A stretch of DNA of 64,000 bases from Gnetum montanum (Eukaryota; Streptophyta; Gnetopsida; Gnetales; Gnetaceae): assembly GCA_015680685.1 (NCBI GenBank), contig MNCI01009412.1:1295949-1359948 (forward strand). The letters are read 5' to 3'. Shown here piece after piece: positions 1-11,480 of this stretch; position 1 is the stretch's first letter, and every line of letters begins with the position of its first letter. Under the pieces are notes generated by a model. It was not told where the DNA came from and did no database searches. It saw only the letters and a program-made list of their open reading frames with translations. The position numbers and the translations under genes are program-made.

Positions 1-1147
1 CATCATATGATACGAGGGCTTACCATTGGCTTATTCATGAGGAACCAAATTTCACTATGATCTATATGTATATATACTTTATATCCCAATACATAGTGTC
101 TAAAATTTTCTAGTGCAAACACTATAGCCATTAATTCTTTCTCTGTGGTAGTGTAGTTAAGTTGTGCACCAGCAATACTTCTACTTGCATAGTGGATGTA
201 ATAAGGATGCTTCTAGTCATCTAACTGTGTAAGTACAGCTCCTAAAGCATAGTTGAATGCATCAATCATGATATGGAATGGTTTGGACCAGTCAGGAGCT
301 TGTAGAATGGGTGTTTCTACTAACTTCTATTTTAGAGTTTGGAAAGCTAATTTGCATTCCCTGGTCCACTTGAAACATACGTCCTATTTCATTAATTCCA
401 CCAATGATTTGGAAAACTTTGAAAAGTTCTCAATCAATCTCCTATAGTAGCTAGTATGTCCAATGAATGATAGAATATCTTTGATAGCTTCCGATTGATG
501 GGTAATTCCTTGGATAATTTTGATTTTCTCAAGGTCTACCTCTCTCCTTGTGTGTGAGATTTTGTGCCTTAGTACTATGCCTTCTTGGACCATCAAATGG
601 CTTTTCTACTAGTTGAGCCTCAAATTGGTTTCTACACATCTTTTTAACACTTGCTCCAACCGATCTAAGGCTTGATCAAAGTTTGCTCCATAGGTGGAGA
701 AATCATCCATAAATACTTCTACACCATTTCCTATCTGTTGTTGGAAGATGCTTTGAACTAGTCATTGAAATGTTGCAGGGGCATTGCACAAGCCAAACGG
801 CATCTGTTTATATGCAAACTTCCCCAAGGACTGGTAAATGTAGTCTTGGCTTGGTTTTTTGGGGCTTTATGTATTTGGTTATATTTTCTATATCCATCTA
901 GAAAACTATAATAGTAATGCCTTACAATGGTGTCTAAGACTTGGTCGACAAATGGTAATGGAAAGTGATCTTTGAATGTTGCCATATTTAGTAGCCTGAA
1001 ATCTATGCACATCCTCCATTTGCCTCCATTTTTAGGCACAATAACTAAGGGGCTAACCCATTCGCTATCAGCAATGGGGTATATGAACCCAGCCTTGAGA
1101 AGTTGTTTGATTTCTTCCTTAACTACTTGCTTCAGCTTAGGGTTCAA
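1..1147 (-). pseudogene. Reverse transcriptase and start of RNase H, minus-strand Athila element
   Basis: The stretch 758-1147 (129 residues) shows the RT fingers and palm motifs: LLKAGFIYPI, EWVSPL, RMCIDFRLLN, FPLPFVDQVLD, YYSFLDGY. The catalytic box VFMDDFS lies at about 680-710 in another frame. Residues of the thumb (SFIGHTSYYRRLIENFSK) are at 384-596. From about 380 to the left edge the RNase H domain follows (YYIHYASR and the TTTEKEL region). At least three frame breaks are present. It would synthesise cDNA from the tRNA-Asp primer. Confidence 0.85.
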
Positions 1148-1449
1148 CTGCCTCTACAGTTTTCTTCGAAGCTTCATGGAGAGGTTAGTGTAAATTCTAT
1201 GTTGACATATCCTAGGATCTATTCTAGTTAATTTGGGATATGACCAAGCAAAGGCTTTCGATCATTTATTTATTACCTTCAGCAATTCTTCTTTCTGTTG
1301 AGGAGCAAACTTAGCATTGATAATTACGGGTTTTCCATTTTTAAGGAACATGTATTCCATACCAGTGGGTAATGGTTTCAGCTCAAGGGGCTCCTACTTA
1401 GATTTCTTAGGGATTTCCAACTTCCCCCTATTGATATTTTCAAGGTTAA

Positions 1450-2404
1450 GACTTGGAAGTTGGTGGTGGACTTGCTCTAATGTGTCTATGCTATCGATGT
1501 AAGCGCAAGTCAAACCCTCAGTCGGTTCCATACATATGAGTGAACTGCTTTCTTGATCAGCTATTAGCCACTAGGTGCCTTCCTATTTTGTGGCTACTAC
1601 ATATAGGCATCTTTGAATGTTGATCATTTGTGCACACTGATTGCATGTAGGCAATGTTAAACTTTGCACAAACCATGACCTCTACACGCAATTACACCCT
1701 GTGTCACTATATGCGATGCATGGAACTTTCTTCTTCTTGATCTTTTCGAATGTATTTTCCTTCAATATTTCTAGGAAAAGATTGTAAATTCCTAGGCATG
1801 CATTGATGGTGCTTAGCCATGCTCTTCCCATTATGATTGTGAAATCCCCCTTACGGTTGTTTACCTAAATCATTAGGAAGTCAGTTAGGTACGACCACCC
1901 ACAAATAGTGGTAATAATGTCTTCCACCAATTCCAATGGGATAGTGATGGACTGGTCAACCAACTCTAAACATATGTTGCTCTTTTTCAATGGAGGTAGG
2001 TTCCAGGCCTTGTACATTTCTTGAGAAATCAAGTTGACATTGGAACCTAAATCCAAAAGAGCCTTGCATGATGCATTTCCAGTGATTTGTAAGTATATTA
2101 GAGGACTCCCAAGATTAGAGAATTTCCTGGGAAGGTGGCAAACTTTGATCCAATCGGTGATGGCATGTGTTAGCATGATCGTATGCATTAAGTGCGATGA
2201 TTGGGTTGAAGGGGGATTTGAAGTTTTGATTAATACTAAGGCATCTAAGGAATCAGCCACTTGTGATTGCAAGGGCTTGATTGGACTGTTGGTTCTAAAA
2301 AAAGGTCTTTTCTTCATGTGGTTGTTGGAACCAACAATAGGTTGAGAGTTAACAACCCTCATGGCATTACATTGCTGCAACTGGGTAGGGATTTCACCTT
2401 GCAT
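1450..2404 (-). pseudogene. Aspartic protease region of the minus-strand Athila element
   Basis: The 179-residue open stretch at 1865-2404 holds the active-site loop ALLDLGSNVNLIS and continues, after a stop, into a segment like the MGRAWLS motif (about 1800-1840). DLG in place of DSG is common in plant Athila proteases, so this may not be a lesion. The enzyme would cleave the Gag-Pol precursor. A long linker of about 0.7 kb separates it from the RT domain, as in other Athila copies. The close relatives at 14583 and 27285 help to set its limits. Confidence 0.75.
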
Positions 2405-2819
2405 CGCGGGAGCAGGTGGTAGTGGATCTATTGGTGGAAGAGATGTGACCGGATGAGAAGGATGATATGCTTACAAAATATCACCTCTAGAAGAGGGATT
2501 CCCATAATACTCATGGGCTTGGTAGTGAGGTTGAGGAGTGACATGACCAGTAGAGTCACATGGGGAGATTGGCTACTACACGTAATATTCATACAAGTCA
2601 AGTTACCAGTAAGGATATTGTTGCCTTGGTGGTGTCATTCCCCATAATTGTGAGTGATGCCACTATTTATATTGCTCAATCTATTGTGGTGAAGTTCCAC
2701 TGGGATAATATGTTAAGGGTTGGTGGAACTACCTTGGGTTACCTTGAGAATAAAGTAACCTTTGGGGTATTTTCCTTTTGTTTAATCATGGGTTGAGTGC
2801 ATACATCCCAGACTCCTGC

Positions 2820-4706
2820 AAATGTGAGATTATAGGGCAACATCCCTTAGGATGGTCATATTGACATATCTCACATCCACTATCATTGTTTATTTCCAAA
2901 TCCACAACCTCTTCAATGATGGCAACTTTGTCCTCACCCTTGCTACGTGCGTGTTCAGCCTCTTTCTTTTTTCTTTTCTCACTACCTTGCTCTCTAGACT
3001 CCTCTACTATTTTAAAATAATTTGAAATCTATTGTCTAAGGAATCCCATATTTTTTCTACCTTTTCTGAAACTTCCGATGTCATCTTTTGGATAGGCAAA
3101 GTTTTCCTATTCACCATCTCTTCAAGTGGTGATTCTTCTTCATCCTCACAAAATCTTACTCCCCTCTTCCGAAGGGAAGGATCTCGATTATACTCTTCTA
3201 CACTTTCTCTCTTCCATAGTTCACCTTCTTCCTTAGCAACTTGCTCCAATAGTCTTTGAATTTGATGGGACCTAAGCTCAAATAGTCTTCCTTGGGCATA
3301 AGTCCCAAGGGTTCTTCTTGTTTCATGCCTAAGCCCATCCACAAGATGGTGCAGTTGATCCCTTTGCAAATAACCAGTGCTAGGACAATGGTGTAACAGT
3401 GCATAATATCAACCTATGGCAGCATCCAAAGATTTATGTCCTCCTTGTTTCTAGCCTTGGATTTTCTTTCGCAAGTTAGACACTCAGGAGTACGTTTGGT
3501 ACTTATTGTTAAATAATTCTAACATAGTACTCCATCTATGAATAGATTCTGGTTCATAAGACTGATACCAGCTTTCCACTTCTTTAACTAATGTCCGTGG
3601 GAACAACTTAAGATTTTTTCATTCATTCTCTATGTTCTGTAAGGCACATGCATCATGGAATGCTTGTAAATGATTCTGAGGATCAGTGTTGTATCCCCCT
3701 TCAAATCGTGGGATGTTGTTCATATCTAATCTCTTGATCCTACTATCTTTCTGATGCCTTGTTGAAATTCTAATAGCCTCAGTTATTTCTAACATACTTC
3801 GAGTAGCAAGGAGGGGTTCATCATGACTATCTCATCCATGGCGTCTATGATGCCTATGTTGTTTCCTACTCTCCCTTCTTCTATGTCGTGACTCTCTAAA
3901 GTGCCCTCGTTCCCTTTCCTAGCTGTTTCATCTCTGACTTCCACTTTTCCTACCTTTATCCCCATGGTATTTTTCTTTATGACCACATCCAAATATCGAA
4001 GGAGAGGGTGAAGGAGATAATGAAGGTGAAGAAGAAGAAGAACCATCACCATGATGGTTTCTTTACCTTCTCTTATGCAGTCTTGGCCCCAATCACGATT
4101 GCGATTAGAATGTCCATCTTTATCATGAGTTCATATTCCTTTTTCGGATCCTTTTTGCCCATGGGTATCAGAGCTTGGGTTATGAATAGTGGAATGAAGG
4201 TTTTGATACACAACCCCTTGGCCAAAGTTAAGGGGAGGAACATCGTTGTGTGGGCGATTGCCTAAGGTAGGTTCACCACCCTCATTTTTGCTTAAGACAT
4301 GTGGGGCATCCTAGGACCACTTACCGTTCAAAGTCTTATGATGTCTCTCCTGTTGTAAGTCCCTTTGACATTGTGCCTCTCTGGGATAGTATTCTCTTGA
4401 GTCATGGTCTTACACAACGTATTCTACGTGTATGTGTGGCATGCCAATTCGTGTGAGAGCACAAAGAAGCATGCTCGGGACTGAATGATCGGGAGGTGAC
4501 ACTATGTTACCTTCTAATTCTTGCCAACGTAGTTGTTCATCTTGATGGAGGATAAAGGTGAAGTCTGGTATTTACTCATCAGGATGAATATATACCACTC
4601 AAACTTGTTGAGGGACTGGCAGATCAATGTCATGTGTATTACGTCGTCGACTGTTTCCTATTTCAAACCTAGGCAGTGAGATGCTTTTGTATGAAGAAGA
4701 AGACAT
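2820..4706 (-). pseudogene. gag of the minus-strand Athila element, broken
   Basis: The start codon (4704-4706) is followed by a Ser-rich stretch as in the gag starts at 25509 and 9569. Downstream come the capsid-like stretch (about 3380-3720, with the conserved motif around LFPRTL) and the segment at 3007-3369 with the conserved RRTLGTYAQGRLFEL. The zinc knuckle CEICQYDHPKGCC is at about 2830-2880. Gag packages the element RNA. Several frameshifts and stops split the frame, so no full Gag can be made. The protease frame follows directly. Confidence 0.75.
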
Positions 4707-4823
4707 ACTTGTCTATTCAGTGTTCAATGTATTCTTGTTTATTATTTTCTCAACCAACCCTAAAGGTTCGTTCCAACAATGTGAATGATTTCTTATGTTC
4801 TAGTTAGCGCACAAACAACTAAG

Positions 4824-4841
4824 TCCCTGACAACGGCGCCA
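4824..4841 (-). promoter_or_regulatory. Primer binding site complementary to tRNA-Asp
   Basis: Minus strand TGGCGCCGTTGTCAGGGA begins one base after the LTR end. It pairs with the 3' end of plant tRNA-Asp(GUC), the primer used by Athila/Tat elements, with two mismatches relative to the site at 25364. It fixes the minus-strand orientation of the element. Confidence 0.88.
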
Positions 4842-4842
4842 A

Positions 4843-5696
4843 TGATGAGTGGCAAGGTACCCCTACGTTCAACCATACGAATACAAGCGTTTCACATACG
4901 ATCCGATCGAATTCTAAGGACTAAGTGCTTATGCACCCTTGTGGAACAAGGACGGGTTAAGTAAGCTTAAGGCATATGATTTTTATAGCTTTTATGTTTT
5001 TAAGTCCTGCACTAGTAGGGAAGGAGAGAGGTAACTAAGTGACTAATTTAACTTAACTACTCATTAACTAAGTTCTAGCTAATCCTAACACCAGCATCCA
5101 TTTCCACTTGTTGTACACATCCTGAACTAGTGCAACACTACTGGGATCACCAAACGCTAATCGTTACTGGGTTACCAAGTGTTACACGCATGCTCGAAGT
5201 GGTCGTGCTTGTGTAATTTAACGATTTGCTTAATTGATCAAAATGAATTGTTGTGCTAATAACAGAAATGTAAAGTGCATAAAATAAAAAAAATGCTTAA
5301 GAAAATAAATCTCAAGTGTTGCAAGGATGAATCGAAGAGCTCGTCTTTATTGCCGTACACAAGGTGTGCTCAGGTACATAATGCTCAAATAAAGATCCAT
5401 CCACACTTAGACCTCCTACTATGAGCACTTGGAAAATACTTTAACTTTCTAACAGACTACAAGAGTTTCGCTACTTAACTGCTAAAAGACTTCTTTCCCA
5501 ATTGTGTGCCTAGGCACTGTATTTATAGGCTTGGGAGCAACTGCTCTAATAATTAGAGTAACTGCTCTAATAATTAGAATAACTGCTAAAGTAACCGCTA
5601 AAGTAACCACTCTAATAATTAGAATAACTACTAGAGTAACCACTCTAATAATTAGAGTAACTATTGGAGTAACTACTAGAGTAACCACTCTCATCA
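4843..5696 (-). repeat. 5' LTR of the minus-strand Athila element
   Basis: On the minus strand the 854-bp LTR starts TGATGAG and ends CTCATCA, an inverted terminal pair shared with the LTRs at 11481 and 24316. A TATA-like CCTATAAATA lies near 5521-5530 and an AATAAA near 5353-5358 (both minus strand), which would define U3, R and U5. U3 is mostly a short minisatellite (5536-5696). The U5 half resembles the LTRs of the nested plus-strand elements; the U3 half does not, so this is a separate subfamily. Confidence 0.85.
5536..5696 (-). repeat. U3 minisatellite of mixed 21-bp and 12-bp units
   Basis: Roughly ten units in a row, each beginning AACTGC, AACTAC or AACCAC on the plus strand. Long units contain the palindromic core CTAATAATTAG (21 bp); short units (12 bp, for example AACTACTAGAGT) lack it. 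It sits between the LTR start and the TATA-like box, the usual promoter/enhancer part of U3. The repetitive 66-71-residue reading frames across it on both strands are a by-product. Confidence 0.85.
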
Positions 5697-5930
5697 ATAG
5701 GTAATTAATTAGTTAATTTAAATATCAAAAAAAATTTCTTTCTTTAAATATTAAAAATTATAAAAATGAATATCTTACATCTTAATCATACTTAACCATA
5801 TAAACAAGTTAACACAAGTGATGATTAGGAAGAAAATGACTAGTAACCACATCTTTCACCATCTAAGAATATAGGCCACCTAGGTAAATAGATTCCATGA
5901 AATTTGACCAGATCCCACATACACACTAGT
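5697..5930 (+). repeat. Partial copy of the LTR-like sequence at 41028-41235
   Basis: Beginning exactly where the minus-strand LTR ends, this stretch matches 41028-41235 in the same orientation: ATAG, then TTAATTAGTTAATTTAAATA, then ACACAAGTGATGATT, AACCACATCTTTCAC and AAGAATATA. The plus-strand copy at 41028 lies about 500 bp inside an LTR starting at 40530. The simplest reading is that the minus-strand Athila inserted into the 5' LTR of the large plus-strand element. Similarity fades near 5930. Confidence 0.6.
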
Positions 5931-7630
5931 CATTCATATGGTTGGACATAAGGAATTGTTGGCAACTGTTTGGGACTGCCAACTTTTTCTTTCGGTCTTG
6001 TGATCAAGATCATGGGAAACAAAGATGTTCCTTCAAACTTGAGTTTAGGTGCTTGCAAGTCTCTAGCAACACCAAGGCCCAAATACCTCTAAATAAATTC
6101 AGTGGTAATAGAGCAAACTAAGCATAAATGTGTGTTTGCTATTATGAAGGTTGAAATGGTTGGATTTGTGTATGAAACTATAACTAGCTATTATAATAAA
6201 AATTTAGCTAACCTTGTTGAATACTATGAGTCATTAAAGATTCCTATTTTGTCAAGTCACTTAGTCTATATAGTCCCTATAATATGTTTCTTGAAACAAA
6301 TAAAATTTCACTAAAATGCTTAAGCACAATTCTGTAGAAATCTACTTCTAATTTCCCCTAGAGAGAAAGATCCACAAAAAAACTAAAAATAGAGCGAGAT
6401 TCAATGGATTTTAAACAAAAGAAGAAGAGAAAGCAAATTTGTGTGAAATCTCAAACACTTAAGCAAGATAAATTGATCAAGAAGAAACACTTCAAAATAA
6501 AGCTATTCCAGTTCAATCTAAAATATCACAAATTGCTCGAAACCTTCTGAGCTCAACAACCAATTTTGTAAAAGACACTCTTATTAAACTACCAAAATGC
6601 TTTGTAAATGATAAAGTACAAGCTTTTATTTGGCTAGTTAATAGTTGTCAAAAATTGCAAATAATAGAACTATCAGAAAAGATTCAACAATTTCGAGATT
6701 GAAACATCAAGAAAAAGACTTTAAATAAAATGAAGCTATTTCAAATTATCTCAAAACATCAAATATTTTCTAAACCCTCGCAATTTCATAAAGACATTAT
6801 TATTAAATTACTCAAGATGCTTTTCAAAAAGCTATAAGCTCTTATATGGCAACCAAATAGAAGTCTAGAATAGCACAAAAATAGAACTATAAGAGCAATC
6901 AGAAAATCTAAAAATTAAATACCAAGCACAGTACTATCTAACCATTAGCTAAGCAACTAAGATAAAATGAAAAGAAAAGAACTTACAGGATTAAAACAAA
7001 GTAGCTAAATTGTTGATGCAATTAGCAAGCCATTCTTATAAGTAGTCTTCAATAATTCTTCTTGATTTCCCTTCCCTTTGTTTCTACAATAATTCTTCTT
7101 CTTGATGCAATTAGAAGCTCTTTTTACAGTGGCTTCTTTGTAGTTACAATCATCATGAGAAATTAAGGTAAAATTAAGGTGAGTTACAAACATTATCGGG
7201 CATTTAGTTATAACTACCATAGGAAGTTACCATCACCATAGAAATACAAGTTATGGTGGCCAAGTGTCCTGTTGGATAACTATCCAATATAACCCCTTTT
7301 CTTCTTAAATCATAATTTTCTTTTTAAAAAAAACAAAGCAATCTTTTATAATAATCATGCTTCATAAAAACTCGAATGAGACACATGTCCTGATCGTCCG
7401 CAATGTCATTATGTGCCAACAAGCTTTGCATATCTGATACATCATCCTCGATCCTATATCCACATGAAACCCATGTATGTCCATGTTCATGTGCCCTGCA
7501 TGCTGACGCCACTCTGAACTTCTCACTTGCACTAAAAACCCTGCAGCCCTTGTCGGGAAAAATAACATAAAACAAGAAATTTTGCAGGCCATGCAGGCCT
7601 ACACCGCGTAGCCCTAATCCACTCCATCTC
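5931..7630. other. AT-rich DNA without a recognisable gene
   Basis: No convincing coding region. A weak primer-site-like TTGGCAACTGTTTGGGACT occurs near 5960. Segments near 6480-6660 and 6705-6870 look like degenerate direct copies of each other (shared phrases such as AAGACA then TTATTAAA, and AGCTATTYCA). A minus-strand open frame at 7324-7659 (111 residues) has no recognised family and may be chance. Confidence 0.4.
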
Positions 7631-7634
7631 TCCA

Positions 7635-8325
7635 TCAAAAATAGAGTGAAGAGATTCAAGCTGCCCCTTCAAATTCACATTTTTTGCAAACTCGAGGCCC
7701 AGGAATAGTGCTTGGCCATGCTTCGGGATTCTGGGTTGAATCTGATTTCCACTTTGAACCCTAGGTTTCTAAATTCTGTCCAGGGTGTAGCCACCCCGGA
7801 GCTCTGCAATTTGTCGTTGTAGAAGGTTGAGGAGAAGAGGCTGGATCAGATTTTCTGGAGTTTAGGATTAGCAAATGGTGGATGTCCATGAACGCCTCGG
7901 ATTCGATCACTTCTGAGCTCATGCCACATCAAAAGGAGTCTCTGGCATGGATGGTTCACCGTGAGAATTCGTCGAAGTTGCCCCCATTTTGGGAAATCTG
8001 CAATGGCAATTTTGGGTTCATGAATGTTCTCACCAATTTTTAGACAAAGCAGAGGCCCTGTCTGAAGGGCGGGACTCTGGCTGACGATATGAGTTTGGGA
8101 AAGAACATTTCTCTACTTTCTCTAATTGCCACCAACAGACCTGGAGCTGTGGTTCCTGAGATTTTGAGTTTGCCTGAGCATTCTGGAGTACGGGAAGAAG
8201 AAGAAGGAAAGAAGAATAAGAACCAGTACCAGAAGAAATGGAAAAGGACGAGTAAGAAGAAAGATGCAGAAAAGCAACAGGAAAGCACAGAAGCAGTAGC
8301 AGCTATCGAAGAAAATGTTGTTTAT
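7635..8325 (+). pseudogene. SMARCA3/HLTF-like SNF2-family helicase gene fragment
   Basis: The frame through 7921-8320 resembles the start of the SNF2 ATPase domain of plant SMARCA3-like (RAD5-group) proteins: LMPHQKESLAWMVHREN, LPPFWE, MNVLTNF, LADDM, LLSLIATNRPG, then a Lys/Glu-rich stretch. Upstream, about 7640-7690, RFKLPLQIHIFCKLEAQ matches the segment before this domain. The Walker A region, normally DDMGLGKT in the family, reads DDMSLGKN, an in-frame TAG sits at 8041-8043, and the part before 7870 needs frame changes. None of the later helicase motifs follow. The family remodels chromatin and acts in post-replication repair. This is a dead fragment, either left by an old duplication or carried by a transposon. 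Confidence 0.75.
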
Positions 8326-8584
8326 ATGGATTGCAAAATATCTTGTTTCTGCTCCATCCATTTTCTTCTTCTTCTTATCAGATAATCAAAAATCCTCATC
8401 ACCTCGTCTATTGCCTTCATTCCTCTCTAATAGCGGGTTCCAGGGATTCTAAGTGGAATGCAGGGCATTGCATCAGGGACAAGATCAATGTTAACTCTGA
8501 GCTCACTGAGAATTTGGCCTTCCTTCAAGCTGAAGAGCACATGGCAAAGAGTCTTGAAAGTGATTTTACCAGGAATCTTGCGGA

Positions 8585-8953
8585 TTAATTTTTGCGGTAA
8601 TGCTCTGATTCATCTCTATAGCGTATTGCTAGCCTGACGTCCCATGTAAACTCCTCACTGACAAACTCAATTGTTCCATTTACTGCTTCTAGCATAGGCT
8701 GCAAGACGGAAAGCAGTGTGTCCAATATCTTCATTTCATTCTCTTTACTTACAATATTGAGCCTTGTATTTGCAGGTACTGTTTCAATTTCATCCTCTTC
8801 TAGAAAAGCATTCTGAAGTACCCCTAGCAATCTTGATGACAAACCATACTTACTTAATCTGCTATTGGACAACCATGATACCCTAACCATGCAAATGATC
8901 AAACATCCATCTTGAGGAAAATCACCAAGGAATTGTATGTTTTGGCAATCCAA
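8585..8953 (-). other. Unrecognised open frame, 122 codons
   Basis: The minus-strand frame has a plausible protein-like composition in its second half (KENEMKILDTLLSVLQPM followed by VNGTIEFVSEEFTWDVRLAI), with few rare residues. I do not recognise a family. It abuts the helicase fragment on the opposite strand, so it could be another captured exon or a chance frame. Confidence 0.25.
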
Positions 8954-9568
8954 GTTCTATTGGGATGATCTCATACGGTTTCCTCTAATTACAAATCCAT
9001 TAAATGTGTATTTGAAATAAACCTATAACTTAAGTAACATTGTTCTCCAATTTTGCATGGTCGTGATACATAAAGCTTTAATGAATTTGAGTTCCTGTCA
9101 ATTTTTCCATAGTGCATTACATGGGGCATGATTCAAAAGTCCTGCAACAGGAACTAAACATGCCTTCAATTTGCCATCAACAAAGACAATCTTCATGTTA
9201 TTTAAGTACCAAAGATCACATGCCCAAGGAAATCAATCCCATGTATACAAGCTAGGAGGAAACATTTCTTTATTCATCCTAAATAATGTGTAGGATAGAT
9301 TGTTGTGCTGAGAACAAATCTGCTCTTTTGTCTGTAGTATTTCTTCTTAATAGATTGATGCTCCATGGAATTGCAAAAATGTGCCAAAAGGAATACTTGC
9401 TACTCATCATTGATGTCATTGCTAGGGGTCTTCATTTTAACAAAGTGTACTAAGTATTTTTAGAAAGTGATATCATACAAAGTCATTTTAAAAAGTAAAT
9501 AATGTAGCATCTTTCAAAAAATTAATAATAATATTTTATCAAGATACACTATATCAAAACAAACTAAG
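8954..9568. other. No gene seen
   Basis: AT-rich sequence leading up to the gag start codon of the large element at 9569. No primer binding site or LTR end comparable to those at 12395 or 25362 is visible in front of that start codon. Confidence 0.4.
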
Positions 9569-11480
9569 ATGTCTTCTTCTCACTAGAATGACTTACCACC
9601 ACCTATCAATGACTTTAACCAACAACATGACAAAACTAGAAGGAATGTTGGTGAGACACCTCAATAACTAAAGTTTGGCTATGCACATCTGAACCACTAT
9701 TATACAAACTTCAACTTCATCCTCCATTAAGATGAATAACTATGCTAGAGGGATCTAAAGAGCAACATTGTGTTGTCTCCCGATTATTCTATTTCTTCAA
9801 TGCTTATGGTAGCCCTCATGAAACTAAGGCTTAAACCAACAAGCCAAAATTACCAAGTAATAGAGCACCTCACTAGATATTATCATCCAACAAAGGCCCA
9901 GCTTAGGAAATATCAATGCATGGAGGCATGTCATGAAGCCTACAAGGGCAAACAAATACCAATTTCACTATTTTTATAATCAAAGGAGAGCCCAAAATTT
10001 CTATTAGGGAAATCTCAACATCAAGCCCTCCTCCTTTCGGTAAAAAAGCCATAACTCACCAACAATTACAATCAACCTTGGTGGATAACCAAGATAGAGG
10101 GAGACTTGGTTCTTGAACCAAGAGAACCTTAAGGCTAATGTCTCTGAACCTTTCATTAAAAGAACAACCAAGGGATCAAAGGAGAAGGCCAAGTTGATAA
10201 CATTCTCCTAATCATTCACCTTCACCATCCTCTTCATCATCAAACTCTGATAAGAGGGATCATGACTAAGACTAAAGGAGGAATGATTGAGACCAAGATG
10301 AAGAGGATCGAAGGTTTCATCATAGGAATGGAAGAAGAAAGCATAGTCAACAGCAAGAAGAAGGGAAGAATCATCAGGAAAGAAGGCATAGTGGATCACA
10401 TCAAAGAAGAATGACCATGACTATGATGAAGCATTGCTTGCTACAAGAAGAATGATCAATATTTTAGAAGTAGTTCATATTCCTACTAGGCATCAAAGAA
10501 ATAGCCAAATCAAATAGCTTCATATGAACAACATCCCTAAATTTCAAGGAAGATATAATAATAATCAATAACATGATTTGCAAGCTTTCCATGATGCATG
10601 TGCCTTGCAAAATATTGAAAATGAGTGGCAGAAACTTTAATTTTTTCCCAAAACACTTATCAAAGAAGCTAAAAGTTGGTACTAGTCCTTGGAGTTGGAA
10701 TCTATTCGTAGATGGAGTACAATGATGGAGCTATTTAACAAGAAGTATCAAATATACTCTAAGATGTCCAACTTAAGAAAAAAATCCAAGGGTGAAAACA
10801 AAGTAATCATGAAATCCATTGATCTAGCCTTGGATAAGTATTACTTTCCTTCTCATCAATGCCCAAGCAATGGTTTTTCTCAAAGGGAACAACTTCATCA
10901 CATAATAGATTAGGTCTTAAACAAAACTAAAAGAACTCTTGGGATTTATGCCCCAAAGAGATTGTTTGAGATAAGGAATCATTAGATCCAAAGGCTTCTT
11001 GATCAAGTAACCACTGAAGAGGGAGAACTTAAAAGGAGAGAAAGTGTAGAAAAATACAACAAAGATCCCTCCATTGACAAAAGGGAGGTACATTTCTATG
11101 AATCTAAGGAAGCATCACTGGAGAAAGTGGTACAAAGGAAAACCTTGTTGATCCAAAAATTTGTTATAAAAATATAGATCAAGGTGGAAAAATGTGGGAC
11201 TCCTTAAATGACAAGTTCTAAACTACACTAAAGATTATAGAGGAAAAAATAGAGTAGGTGAACTAACATAGGAACAGAAAAAGGAGAAAGGATATAGGAA
11301 AGGACTATTATCAAAAGATAAGGCTGAAGTAGTTGATGTGATTGTAGATACTAAAACAAATGAAGAAGGATATGACATATGTCAATATGAACATCCTTAA
11401 GGATATTGTCATGTATTATCACACTTACAAGAATCTAAAGTATATGCTCTAAATCTCAAGTTTGCAAAAAGGTAACCAAC
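9569..11480 (+). pseudogene. gag of the large Athila-like element, first part
   Basis: The start ATGTCTTCTTCTCAC matches the gag start at 25509. Conserved landmarks follow in order: the HPPLR-like region near 9715, the capsid stretch near 10560-10740 (QAFHDACALQNIENEWQKL, then a frame with SIRRWSTMMELFNKKYQ), the repeated LGIYAPK segment near 10935 and the knuckle CDICQYEHP near 11370. Many in-frame stops. The frame is cut at 11480 by the insertion of the 7.3-kb element, and resumes at 18742. Confidence 0.7.

Larger units (their letters stand above)
1..5696 (-). mobile_element. Athila-type Ty3/gypsy LTR retrotransposon, partial (5' LTR to RNase H)
   Basis: Read on the minus strand, the order is LTR (4843-5696), primer binding site, gag, protease, RT and the start of RNase H; the integrase and second LTR lie beyond the left edge. 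Athila assignment rests on the RT motif FMDDFS, the CX2CX3HX4C gag knuckle and the tRNA-Asp primer site (family knowledge). All coding parts carry stops and frameshifts, so this copy looks inactive, though it is clearly better preserved than the plus-strand Athila copy further right. The base run following the LTR (ATAGG, from 5697) would be one copy of the target duplication; its partner is outside the window. Confidence 0.88.

Noticed and set aside
5536-5696. CRISPR-like short regular repeats
   Set aside because: Units are contiguous without unique spacers, lie in an LTR of a plant retroelement, and no cas gene is present. The same holds for 59820-60215 and 63815-64000.
5482-5704. Two overlapping repetitive frames on opposite strands rich in Val, Thr, Ile
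   Set aside because: They are translations of the 21/12-bp LTR minisatellite.
5958-5978. Primer-site-like TTGGCAACTGTTTGGGACT
   Set aside because: It needs several gaps to match the tRNA-Asp complement and no LTR end CATCA precedes it. Mentioned only as weak context.
7324-7659. Minus-strand 111-codon frame as a gene
   Set aside because: No recognised family, and its left part overlaps the start of the helicase-like homology on the other strand.
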